Positions 17,149-25,074 of a stretch of DNA of 64,000 nucleotides are shown piece after piece; the stretch's first letter is position 1, and each line of letters starts with the position of its first letter. Both the position numbers and the translations under genes were made by a program. The DNA comes from Bacillus sp. J33 (lineage in GTDB: Bacteria; Bacillota; Bacilli; Bacillales; Cytobacillaceae). Where the stretch lies: assembly GCF_000518885.1 (NCBI RefSeq), contig NZ_JAEL01000018.1:1-64000 (forward strand), written 5' to 3'. Below the pieces are notes generated by a model, which was not told where the DNA came from, did not search any database, and saw only the letters and a program-made list of their open reading frames with translations.

Positions 17149-18822
17149 ATGAAACTTTCAAAATTCATTTCTAGTTTCACCATTGCTGCTCTTCTAAGTT
17201 CAAGCATTGCCGGCCATTCAGTATTTGCAGAATCAAATCTTCCTCTTGAGAGAGAACAAAAAAGACTTCAAATTATTAATCAGCTGGAACAGCGAAACAT
17301 TGAAACTAAATCAGTTAAAACTTCTTCATTACAAGAGCAAACTGCAACAGAGATCCAGTACAATGACTATATTGATGCGTATGAAATACATGAATACTCT
17401 TTTTCAACTGCTGGCGGAAACTTCTCATGGGATCTTGTACCGCAAGAAGATGTTGATATATTTATTTATGGATATGACAATGAGGAACTAATCGATCCTG
17501 AAGAGTACTCTGCATTTAAACTTCCAGCAGGTGATTATGCTATAGTCGTCATGGGTCTTAGTGAACATCCTGTTGAATATGACTTTTTCCTTGAGGGAGT
17601 ATTTTCAGGTACACCTGATAATACCTTGCCGGATTTAATTATTCATAATCCGGCGGGTCATGAATTTCGTCTAAGTAAAGGTTCCTCTCCTATGCTAACA
17701 GTCTCAGGAGAAACGAAAAATTCAGAGTTTGTAGGAATTTATAGCAATCTTAGAGAATATGAGGTTTATCCTGGGCCATTTAAAGAAGAGATTGAATTGG
17801 GCAAAGGGTTTAATACGGTTTCCGTTTATGCTGTAAATTCTGGAGGAAATTCAATCACGTCTTTTTATAATATAACCCTTCCCGGTGTTAGCCGAATTTA
17901 TGGAAAAGACCGTTATTATGTATCAGGGAATGTAAGCAGTACACTGGATTACTGGGGATACAACAGCGGAACAATCATTATTACACGAGGAGACCTATAC
18001 CCAGATGCTTTATCTGGCGGACCGCTTGCAAGTCTTGAAGCAGCCCCTATCATGCTGACCCAGACAAATAAACTTCCGGACAAAATTAAAGAAAAAATCT
18101 TAGACTATGATGCTAATAGGGCAATAATCCTGGGTGGCACGGGTTCTGTTTCAACAGAAATAGAATCACAACTAAAATCCCTTGGAGTATACGACATTGA
18201 ACGAATTGGCGGAAAGGATCGGTATGTAGTATCTTCCAGTGTTGCCGAGCAAATTTCATCTTACATGGAATCTGATACCGCAATCATTGCAAGCGGAGAG
18301 GTTTTTCCAGATGCACTTTCTGCTTCTACAATAGCAGGAATAGCTGGAATGCCTATTCTGCTGGTGAAATCCCAGGAGATCCCAAGCTCCATTCAAACAT
18401 TTATTAAAAACCATCCTGAAATTACTAACTTTATTATTGTGGGCGGCCCAGCAACTGTTAAAGACTCTGTTACATTAAAACTAAAAGAGCTGCGCAGGGG
18501 TGCAAGCATTGATAGGATTGGCGGAAAAGACCGTTACGAGGTTTCAATTAATGTTGCAAAATATGCAATGGAAAATTTCGGAATGAACTTAAGTACAATT
18601 GCTTTTGCTAGGGGAGATCTATTCCCTGACGCATTATCCGGGGCACCTTTAGCAAACTTCTTCTATGCCCCTATCTTATTGACCAGAACAGATAGAGTTG
18701 AAGAAAAAGTTAATACCTTCCTAACAAATAACCGCAGTCAGTTGGAGCATATGTACTTAATTGGAGATGTTGGTTCTATTTCTCCGAATACTGAAAATCA
18801 ATTGTACAATTTAATACGCTAG
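17149..18822 (+). CDS. Secreted CWB2-repeat cell-wall protein
   Basis: The 557-residue protein has a signal peptide ending SVFAES (about 1-28). Next is a pre-peptidase C-terminal (PPC)-like beta domain (about 60-155, with YEIHEYSFSTAGG and LPAGDYAIVV), a short Ig-like segment (about 160-245), and three CWB2 repeats starting near 248, 351 and 455 (R-I-Y/G-G-K-D-R-Y). No enzyme domain is visible. CWB2 repeats bind anionic wall polymers, as in Clostridioides difficile cell-wall proteins. AGGGAG precedes the ATG. It is divergent from a CWB2 subtilase with which it may share regulation and ligand. Function beyond wall binding is unknown. Confidence 0.85.
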   Translation: MKLSKFISSFTIAALLSSSIAGHSVFAESNLPLEREQKRLQIINQLEQRNIETKSVKTSSLQEQTATEIQYNDYIDAYEIHEYSFSTAGGNFSWDLVPQEDVDIFIYGYDNEELIDPEEYSAFKLPAGDYAIVVMGLSEHPVEYDFFLEGVFSGTPDNTLPDLIIHNPAGHEFRLSKGSSPMLTVSGETKNSEFVGIYSNLREYEVYPGPFKEEIELGKGFNTVSVYAVNSGGNSITSFYNITLPGVSRIYGKDRYYVSGNVSSTLDYWGYNSGTIIITRGDLYPDALSGGPLASLEAAPIMLTQTNKLPDKIKEKILDYDANRAIILGGTGSVSTEIESQLKSLGVYDIERIGGKDRYVVSSSVAEQISSYMESDTAIIASGEVFPDALSASTIAGIAGMPILLVKSQEIPSSIQTFIKNHPEITNFIIVGGPATVKDSVTLKLKELRRGASIDRIGGKDRYEVSINVAKYAMENFGMNLSTIAFARGDLFPDALSGAPLANFFYAPILLTRTDRVEEKVNTFLTNNRSQLEHMYLIGDVGSISPNTENQLYNLIR

Positions 18823-18850
18823 ATGGAAAATTAATAATTACTGCAGAATA

Positions 18851-18896
18851 AAAACAGCACCCAATTAATAAACCATTTAATTTGAGTGCTGTTTTT
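18851..18896 (+). terminator. Rho-independent terminator of the CWB2-protein gene
   Basis: AAAACAGCAC pairs with GTGCTGTTTT, and an inner AATTAA/TTAATT stem continues it. A T-run follows. It lies about 30 bases after the stop codon. Confidence 0.88.
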
Positions 18897-19361
18897 GTTG
18901 TTATTTAGGGAATTTAAACTCCTAGTTACTGGATGTGCCTCTAATAGTTTAATATTTCTCATTATGTGACGGGAAAGCCATGAAAAAGACTTTGGTGCAA
19001 GCCAAATACACTCCCTATTTCCCCCCGGTTAATCCATGTGCCTTGTTATTATCTCCGCATTATTATGTTCAATTCATAAGCAGTTCTAGAAGGTGTCTTT
19101 TTTCAATTCCTACTATTCTTTGTACAGAGAAATAATTTTTCTTTATATGTTCTCATATTTAATGTAAGTAAAATTTATCCTGCTATATTCATCCTAATTA
19201 CCAGCCTTCTTTCTTTGTTAACTTATTAGGACAGCAAAAAACACATCTCCTCTTGTTTGTTCAAGCTCTTCAAAATTGCCCCAGCACCTTTTATTCATTT
19301 ATCCATTTAATTACGAATAGGGTAAGAAGAATACAACCCTTAGCGTAAAAGGAGCGTTACC
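18897..19361. other. Intergenic region without recognised content
   Basis: I find no open frame with a ribosome binding site, RNA element or clear repeat here. It presumably contains the promoter of the decayed gene that follows. Confidence 0.4.
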
Positions 19362-19830
19362 ATGTTGGGATTCAAAAGGGAGCAGAATAATATCTTTATG
19401 CTACTGTCAGTATTGATTGCGACGGCGGTGATCCTTTTGCTTTCAAATCATTACTATCATCACCTGAAAAGCAAGCCAAAGATATCGTCGAGGAATTCTA
19501 TTCCTATGAACAAGATGGTGAATTTTCATCCTCCTGGGTACTCTTCCACTCCAGCATGAAAAAGAAGTTTACAAATGGGCACTATATCCAAGATCGAGCC
19601 AACGTCTTTATGAACCACTTTGGTGTAGATACTTTTACATATACACTTAGGAAGCCGGAAAAGCTTAAATCCTGGAAGAAGTCAAAGGAGGATACCGCTA
19701 TACAGGATGTCTATAAAATACCAGTAATTCAGACGTTCAAAGGAAAATATGGAATTTTAACATTGAGCAGGATATCTTTGTAGGGAAGGAAAAAGAAGAA
19801 TGGAAAGTGATTTGGGATTATAAAAAATAA
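19362..19830 (+). pseudogene. Small membrane-anchored protein of unknown function, two frameshifts
   Basis: An ATG behind AAGGAGCG opens MLGFKREQNNIFMLLSVLIA, an N-terminal membrane anchor. Near 19460 the frame is lost, and a second frame continues with SPEKQAKDIVEEFYSYEQDG and then the part beginning MKKKFTNGHYIQDRANVFMN. Near 19757 a second shift is needed to read NFNIEQDIFVGKEKEEWKVI and end WDYKK at 19830. The three pieces together would give a protein of about 155 residues with an extracytoplasmic domain that looks NTF2/MecA-N-like in length and pattern. Function is not recognised. A terminator follows directly. Confidence 0.65.
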
Positions 19831-19844
19831 ATAGCATTATCTTT

Positions 19845-19875
19845 AGCGGACTTAAGCTTTTTAAGCAAGTCCGCT
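19845..19875 (+). terminator. Terminator after the decayed membrane-protein gene
   Basis: AGCGGACTT (19845-19853) pairs with AAGTCCGCT (19867-19875); inner bases AAGC/GCTT extend the stem and CTTTAATT follows. Confidence 0.7.
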
Positions 19876-20001
19876 CTTTAATTATAGAGATCTATAGCTC
19901 CATAATTGCGATAACTAGCCGAGCCTTCAGCAAAAGATTTGAAGTATACAATTTAACGGAATCCTTAGTCTTAAAAAAAAAAGTGTGGAACATAGTTCCT
20001 G

Positions 20002-20219
20002 TTACTGTCCAGCCGTTACTTTATTGCAAACATCAGCAAGATTTTCCAAACACTTTTTTTTAATTCTCTCATGGCATGTGAAATTATGACGTATTTCTGT
20101 TTAGAGCATTGAAGCAATAGAAGAAATGTGTTCCATTTTTGGATGTTTAATTCTTTTTTTTCTAAGTATTTTCCTATTTTTTGTTCAAAATATTCAACTT
20201 TTCCGAAGAATGCACCCAA
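20002..20219 (-). pseudogene. Frameshifted paralogue of the c-di-GMP-riboswitch small protein
   Basis: A TTG at 20219 behind GGAGGAG starts M-GAFFGKVEYFEQKIGKYL, clearly homologous to the protein at 31076-31306 (GVLFGTVEYFEKEITTYL). After about residue 45 a frameshift is needed to read the conserved C-terminus FTCHERIKKKCLENLADVC, which ends NKVTAGQ and a stop at 20002; the intact paralogue has FHCHERLRKECLENLSKAC. Unlike its paralogue, I see no c-di-GMP riboswitch upstream. The family is not known to me. Confidence 0.7.
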
Positions 20220-20586
20220 TTTGATCTCCTCCAAGTTAATATGTTTCCTAATTAACTGTTTCCCTATTGTTTAATGGACGAACCAATAAGATTAATCAGC
20301 TGCTGCTTAATGTTAAATAAATAAAACAATACTTATAACCTAATACCATTTCACTATTAGATTCAATAATTTTCTATTTTATTTATTCAAGCAAAATTCC
20401 ACTCTTCAAATAGGAATTAACCTAATGGAAATTTAAACTTAAATAACCAGTTTTCGGATTTTTTATTAAGTGCAAGCTAATTTTTTATTAAAGTTATTTT
20501 ACAATAGGGATAAATGTCCATCTTTCGTTTATGATGTGAAACGAGATAGATTCATTTCCAATTATATTAGCAAGGATGTGAGAACA
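20220..20586. other. Intergenic region between divergent genes
   Basis: AT-rich, with no gene, RNA element or strong repeat seen. An in-frame extension of the acyltransferase reaches back to 20470 but lacks a ribosome binding site. Confidence 0.4.
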
Positions 20587-21678
20587 ATGAGCAGTGCTCG
20601 CGGACATATATCTGAAATTCACATATTAAGGGCAATCGGCTGCCTCTTCGTGGTTGCTGTCCATGTTTCTGGTTCCTTTTACTATGCTCACGGTCAACAA
20701 TATAATGAATGGACATTATTTATAAATCAAATCAGCCGCTTTGGGACACCTATGTTTGCACTTATAAGCGGTTTTCTGCTTTTTTATCAAACGCGCAATA
20801 GAGGATTTAACTTTAAGAAATTTACCACTAGCCGTTTTACTAAAATCGGCCTGCCCTTCCTCTTTTGGAGTAGTTTTTATCTGCTATTTACGTACTTTGT
20901 TTTAGGCGCAAACCCGCTCGCATCAGGGGAAAAGTTATTCTTGGTGGACTTTGTTTTCGGTAATGCATTTTATCATTTATACTTCATGTCGATCGTCTTT
21001 CAATTTTATTTGCTGTTTCCGCTATTGCAATTATTTAAATCTAAATGGCAATGGCCTGTCTTACTCGTAATATCAATTTTTATCAACTTCTATTTTGTAA
21101 AATCCTTTAACCCTGGACAATTTGACGGGATACTCAACAGCATTCTAAGTCAGCGTGCATTTCTTCCCAGCTGGCTGTTTTATTTTATTTTTGGGGGATT
21201 CCTGGCTTACTTTTGGGAACCTTTAAATGTTTTTGCCAAAAGATATAAAATCCTTTTAGGCCTTGCAGTATTATTCATTACCGCTGCCGCTGTATGGGAA
21301 TACAAAACAGCCGGATCTGCACCATCAAATAGAGTAAGCAATATGCTTAATATTCCTGTTATTACTCTATTCGTAATAGGGATTGGCAGCCACTTACAAA
21401 AAGTGAAATGGCTAAACAGCTTTTTTATCAAAATTGGGACTCTATCAATGGCTATTTATTTAGTTCATCCATTTGTTCTATATACTTTCGTTCAAATTGC
21501 TCCGGACTACATTTGGAAAACCTCTCTTTTCCCAGTTGTTTTCGCCATTATCCTTCTGGGATCGATTGCGATTGTTAAATTAATTAAATTAATGCCGTTT
21601 AATCAATATATATTAACCATACCCAGTAATAAGAAGCATAATATCAATACAACTTTCAAGTCTGCGATTGAAAGTTAA
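20587..21678 (+). CDS. Acyltransferase-3 family membrane protein
   Basis: A 363-residue integral membrane O-acyltransferase-like protein of the AT3 family, whose members acetylate surface sugars or peptidoglycan. The N-terminal ISEIHILRAIGCLFVVAVHV carries the family's catalytic His (in VAVHV) and R (LRAIG). About ten hydrophobic segments follow, ending with a short basic tail. There is no C-terminal SGNH domain, so it is not OatA-like. The ATG at 20587 fits the domain start and has AAGGA 10 bases upstream. It stands alone between terminators. Acceptor unknown; the nearby polymer locus is a plausible one. Confidence 0.85.
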   Translation: MSSARGHISEIHILRAIGCLFVVAVHVSGSFYYAHGQQYNEWTLFINQISRFGTPMFALISGFLLFYQTRNRGFNFKKFTTSRFTKIGLPFLFWSSFYLLFTYFVLGANPLASGEKLFLVDFVFGNAFYHLYFMSIVFQFYLLFPLLQLFKSKWQWPVLLVISIFINFYFVKSFNPGQFDGILNSILSQRAFLPSWLFYFIFGGFLAYFWEPLNVFAKRYKILLGLAVLFITAAAVWEYKTAGSAPSNRVSNMLNIPVITLFVIGIGSHLQKVKWLNSFFIKIGTLSMAIYLVHPFVLYTFVQIAPDYIWKTSLFPVVFAIILLGSIAIVKLIKLMPFNQYILTIPSNKKHNINTTFKSAIES

Positions 21679-21698
21679 ATCAAATCTTCAGTAATATC

Positions 21699-21734
21699 AA
21701 AAACCGAGCATCCTAAAAGGCCGCTCGGTTTTTT
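21699..21734 (+). terminator. Terminator of the acyltransferase gene
   Basis: AAAACCGAGC (21700-21709) pairs with GCTCGGTTTT (21723-21732), followed by Ts; 20 bases after the stop. Confidence 0.88.
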
Positions 21735-21985
21735 AATGTTAGCCTTACACACGTCATTGTTGTCAGGCAAATATATACACTTTCATTTTATAATAATATT
21801 AGTGGATTTTTCCAGCAGACGATTCTTTCTCGGTAGAATTTTATGTAATAAATGTATATAAGTATATAATAATACCAATCTCTAATTCGACAATTTCTTT
21901 TCAATTTCCCAGGAAAAATTTTTAATTCATGCAGATTTTACAGCAAAAGACAGGTTATCGACAGAGATCAACTGTTACCTGATAC

Positions 21986-22300
21986 TCAACTCCTGACATC
22001 CCGGTAAGAGGCATAATGCAAAGTCTCGTCCTTCGCCAAGCGGCGGAGCAGGTTGGACAAATTACTATCATTCGAAACTGTCACTTCCTCTACTTTATAA
22101 TAATACACCTTGGTGGACAGCTCCTGCATAGAGGTATAAACCATCATTTCAAATAGTTCATCTTCCGTAATGGAACCGAGAATAGCCGATCATTGGGCTG
22201 CAGCCACGCCGAAGGGATAAATTCTACCTTTGCTATCATTTTTTAAAACACCTTTTAAGGCAAAAACTCTATCTATAGATAACCCTATCAATTTTTAATG
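21986..22300 (-). pseudogene. Chimeric gene remnant: PBP fragment joined to an acyl-ACP-desaturase-like fragment
   Basis: Read on the minus strand from 22300, one frame gives DRVFALKGVLKNDSKGRIYP followed by FGVAAAQ, an internal stop, then SAILGSITEDEL. This matches the penicillin-binding protein encoded at 56.2-58.2 kb (DKVFALKGVLKQDVKGRVYP, PITEEEM). The same frame then runs into LFEMMVYTSMQELSTKVYYY and LRRLAKDETLHYASYRDV, which resemble the helical core and diiron ExxH-type motif (DETLH) of acyl-ACP desaturases. It stops at 21986. There is no start codon with a ribosome binding site and one in-frame stop, so it is not a working gene. The desaturase call is less sure than the PBP call. Confidence 0.5.
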
Positions 22301-22410
22301 ATCGACCGGAAAATTTATTTTTATAAACTCTAGTTTTCCTTTTATGAATTAGGTTAATACGAGAAAGAAGCAATTTTTATAGAGGTTGGTACCAAGAAAG
22401 CGAACCCAAT

Positions 22411-22434
22411 AAAAAAAAAACGGGATATTCCCCG
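22411..22434 (-). terminator. Terminator of the pheromone-precursor gene
   Basis: On the minus strand CGGGGAATATCCCG is followed by ten T residues (22420-22411), 25 bases after the stop of the peptide gene. Confidence 0.8.
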
Positions 22435-22458
22435 CTTTTGATAGACTCAATTTTATTT

Positions 22459-22644
22459 TTAATGTTCAGAAGGGATTCCAAATGTTGAATACGCTGGGCT
22501 GTGTTCTGAAGGAATTCCAGCTAATTCCATGCTTTTTACTGGACTATGCTCGGATGGAATTCCTGCCTCTAAATTGCCTGCGAAAGATGAAGCTGCTCCT
22601 ATTACACTCAAAGCTAAGGCACCGGCTAAAATCAATTTTTTCAT
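22459..22644 (-). CDS. Secreted signalling pro-peptide with three GIPSEH repeats (PapR/Phr-like)
   Basis: The 61-residue product begins MKKLILAGALALSVIGAASS, a signal peptide, and then carries three copies of GIPSEH at residues 28-33, 43-48 and 56-61, the first two extended to AGIPSEHSP and the last ending the protein as FGIPSEH. The repeats differ at five codon positions, all synonymous. The ATG at 22644 has GAGGAG upstream. It lies 59 bases downstream of, and on the same strand as, a PlcR-type receptor gene, the arrangement of plcR-papR. The likely role is export by Sec, proteolytic release of short peptides, re-import by an oligopeptide permease and binding to the receptor. The mature peptide is inferred. 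Confidence 0.8.
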   Translation of the reverse strand: MKKLILAGALALSVIGAASSFAGNLEAGIPSEHSPVKSMELAGIPSEHSPAYSTFGIPSEH

Positions 22645-22703
22645 ATACCCTACTCCTCTCATTTTTTATTAATTTATTATGCATTTAATTATTACATATA
22701 TCA

Positions 22704-23591
22704 TCATTTATTGAGCAATTTTTCCATTTCTGATTTTACGATTTTAATAAACTTTTCATTTCGCTGCAGCTGAAGAATATAGATAGATTTTTGAAGATGT
22801 TCTTTTCCAATTTCTTCATTGCCTAATTTAATATAATTCTCACCACATTGATAATGTAAATTGGCAAATAAATATAGGATTTCTTCATGTATACAAATGT
22901 CTATTCCTTTTTGGCAATATACCAGGGATTCTTCAAATTCACCTATTTCAGTTAATGCCTGCGATAAGCCAAACAAAATCCTAACCTTTCCTCTGGATTC
23001 TAGTATGTGAGGGAGTTTTTCCAGATCATTTAGAGCTTTTTTAAATATTTCAATGGCATCCTCATATTGGTGAGTATCTTTATACAATATTGCAATACTT
23101 GCCAGTATTTCAACTTCTCGTTCTGTAAGGTTTTCTCTTTTAGAATTTGTGAGATCTAACGCTTCGTGCAGTAAATTTATTGCCTTTTCAAAATTATCCT
23201 CTAGATAAAAAACACAGATCCCCTGATGCCAGATTAGAAATTGTTTTAACATAACAGGCTGGAATATTGGGTTATCCAATTCTTTTTGAATAATCTCATT
23301 AATTGCTTGATAATTCCAATTGCGTTTAAGCTTATTAATAATTTGCATCACAGCAGTAGAATAATTTATAGTGGCCTTAGAGGCAATATTAAAAAAGTAA
23401 GTAAGATCAATGTTTAATTTATTTGCTAATTGGTTTAACGTTTCTAAGCTTGGGTATACTCTCTCTTTTTCATAAGAAATAAGTTCTTCCTCAGAACAAA
23501 TTCCTTCTGCCAACTCCTTAACACTCAAATTTTTATACTGACGAAAAGACTTTAGGCTGTCACCAATTAAATACTCACTTAAATTCATCAT
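22704..23591 (-). CDS. PlcR-like quorum-sensing transcription factor (HTH plus TPR, RRNPP family)
   Basis: The protein is about 295 residues: an N-terminal XRE-type helix-turn-helix (about 10-65, IGDSLKSFRQYKNLSVKELA... SYEKERVYPSLETLNQLANK) followed by about five tetratricopeptide repeats to the C-terminus, including DNFEKAINLLHEAL, HQYEDAIEIFKKAL and GEFEESLVYCQKGI. This is the PlcR architecture and length; these regulators bind re-imported peptides in the TPR groove. ATG at 23591 or 23588 follows AGGG. The next gene on the strand encodes a three-repeat secreted peptide, its probable ligand. Target genes and whether the peptide activates or inhibits are unknown. Confidence 0.85.
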   Translation of the reverse strand: MMNLSEYLIGDSLKSFRQYKNLSVKELAEGICSEEELISYEKERVYPSLETLNQLANKLNIDLTYFFNIASKATINYSTAVMQIINKLKRNWNYQAINEIIQKELDNPIFQPVMLKQFLIWHQGICVFYLEDNFEKAINLLHEALDLTNSKRENLTEREVEILASIAILYKDTHQYEDAIEIFKKALNDLEKLPHILESRGKVRILFGLSQALTEIGEFEESLVYCQKGIDICIHEEILYLFANLHYQCGENYIKLGNEEIGKEHLQKSIYILQLQRNEKFIKIVKSEMEKLLNK

Positions 23592-23950
23592 CTTTCCCTC
23601 ACTTAGCATGTTTAGTAGTATTATCGTAGTACAAATATTATGGTTTAATAGAGAATAAGCTTATACCTGAAATTTTAATAAGATATGAAGGAATTTATTA
23701 AAAGTTCCTTTAGCTTTAAGAAGTCAGACAGAAAAATACGCCCAAGAATATTACTTCATTAATAAGGGGTAAAAAATAAAAATTCTTCTGGTGCTGAAAG
23801 AAAACCCAATTATCATTTAAAGCCCTCTTTAATAATAATTTATATTCGATAAATCAAACATATATCCTTTCAATTTTATTAAAATTATATATAAATTGGT
23901 GAAAAAGAATTTCTTTTTGAAACCTATGTATTATAATTAATCTCCAATTT
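23592..23950. other. Intergenic region upstream of the PlcR-like gene
   Basis: AT-rich; it should contain the promoter of the receptor-peptide pair. No PlcR-box-like palindrome of the known B. cereus type and no gene was found. Confidence 0.35.
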
Positions 23951-23992
23951 AAAAAAGCCTGTTAAACATATTGGTGTTTAACAGGCTTTTTT
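23951..23992 (-). terminator. Strong bidirectional terminator
   Basis: A perfect 18-bp stem (AAAAAAGCCTGTTAAACA and its complement, 23951-23968 and 23975-23992) with a 6-base loop and T-runs. It lies 8 bases past the stop of the decayed secreted-protein gene. Confidence 0.9.
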
Positions 23993-23999
23993 TCTTTGT

Positions 24000-24322
24000 T
24001 TAAATCTGCTTGCCCGGTTTAATCGGTTCTATAGAGGCGCTTAGCAGTTGAACAGGCATAATTTTACCAGGATCAGTTTCAACTGCTATAGTCTGTAATT
24101 GCGATATTCGTTGCAACCGAAATGGATACTCATGTTTATAATTAGTTGTTGATGTTGTTACCACAATATATCCTTCAACCGTTGCTGTTTATTCGCAATG
24201 GCATATACAGCAGATATAAATTATTCTGCATCAGCAGAAGTATATGGAGTAAAAAGACTTAGTATCAAGGTAAAAATACTCAGAAGGCTGAACATGCTTT
24301 TCCAGCGCTTTTTACAGTACAA
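24000..24322 (-). pseudogene. Remnant of a secreted protein with a YhcR-type OB-fold domain
   Basis: On the minus strand from about 24322 a signal peptide is readable (KKRWKSMFSLLSIFTLILSL, then FTPYTSADAE), followed by an in-frame stop and FISAVYAIANK. After a frameshift near 24190 comes TVEGYIVVTTSTTNYKHEYP and then ETDPGKIMPVQLLSASIEP, ending IKPGKQI at 24000. The VEGYIV...ETDP.K..PVQL pattern is that of the OB-fold-like N-terminal domain found in secreted nucleases/nucleotidases such as YhcR. The stop, the frameshift and the short length mark it as a dead, truncated gene. The enzyme domain is absent. Confidence 0.5.
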
Positions 24323-24510
24323 TTAGATATTGTAAAAATTGCATAAATATAGGGAAAATAAGAAAATAGAAATGTTTTTATGTAGGTATTTATACTTGGA
24401 AGAGTATTTTGTTTTTAGCTCTTACCCTTATAACCTAGTAAGCAATGATTCATTTAAAGGGTAGAGGAAATAAATATTAAACAACTCCGTACTTTTGTAG
24501 TACCGCCTCA
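24323..24510. other. Short intergenic stretch
   Basis: AT-rich sequence between a terminator and the decayed secreted-protein gene. No gene or motif recognised. Confidence 0.3.
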
Positions 24511-24539
24511 AAATAAAACCCCTTTCTTTTAAAAAGGGG
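24511..24539 (-). terminator. Terminator of the 50-residue protein gene
   Basis: CCCCTTT (24519-24525) pairs with AAAGGGG (24533-24539); on the minus strand TTTTATTTT follows the stem. Confidence 0.7.
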
Positions 24540-24583
24540 ATCGATTTTTTGCAGAAATATTTAAACTATATAATAATAGATAA

Positions 24584-24736
24584 TTAATTTGCCATTATCT
24601 TTCTCAAGTCATTTTCAATTTCCATAAGCAGCTGGTTTACACTTATATCTTTATCCCAAATGCCCTTTTCATATGCTCTCGTAAGCATGTCCATAAAAAG
24701 CTTATATATAGCATCAGAATCTTCTTTTCCTAACAA
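24584..24736 (-). CDS. Small acidic helical protein of unknown function
   Basis: The 50-residue product starts at a TTG (24736) eight bases after GGAGG, reading MLGKEDSDAIYKLFMDMLTR and ending LLMEIENDLRKIMAN. A longer frame back to 24802 lacks a ribosome binding site. There is no signal peptide or membrane segment; it is predicted fully helical and acidic. It ends at its own terminator and is divergent from the second PlcR-like gene about 340 bases away. I do not recognise the family; a small regulator or binding partner is possible but unsupported. Confidence 0.55.
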   Translation of the reverse strand: MLGKEDSDAIYKLFMDMLTRAYEKGIWDKDISVNQLLMEIENDLRKIMAN

Positions 24737-24927
24737 CTTAACCCCCTCCTTTTTTTCTAATCTTATAGACACTATTCTATTCCTTTCCCGATCATTTGAC
24801 AATATTTTTCCAAATATTATTAAAAAGAACCACCCCTGAGTAAGGAAGTGGCCAAAAGTGGAGATTTAAAAGGATTAAAACTTTAGTAACAACATACTTT
24901 TGTTTAGGGATTTACCCTTAACATAAT

Positions 24928-25005
24928 TGGTTCTTAACCATTAAAACATTTTTATAATATTTTTGTATCAATGATTAAATCTCAAAATTAGAGGATTTCA
25001 ATCCT
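24928..25005 (+). promoter_or_regulatory. Promoter and dyad elements upstream of the second PlcR-like gene
   Basis: A perfect -10 TATAAT (24953-24958) has a weak -35 about 17 bp upstream that overlaps the inverted repeat TGGTTCTTAACCA (24928-24940). Downstream of the -10 lies a second inverted repeat, AGGATTTCAATCCT (24992-25005). Both dyads could be operator sites, perhaps for autoregulation. Confidence 0.4.
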
Positions 25006-25074
25006 AAATCACTTGTTTATGACGAATTTCAATAGTAAAAATAACTATAAGAATATTTTTAGGGGGGCATTAGA

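Noticed and set aside
18950..19010. Possible second GEMM-like RNA (GACGGGAAAGCC)
   Set aside because: Only one short block resembles the aptamer; the GGCAAACC and closing parts are missing.
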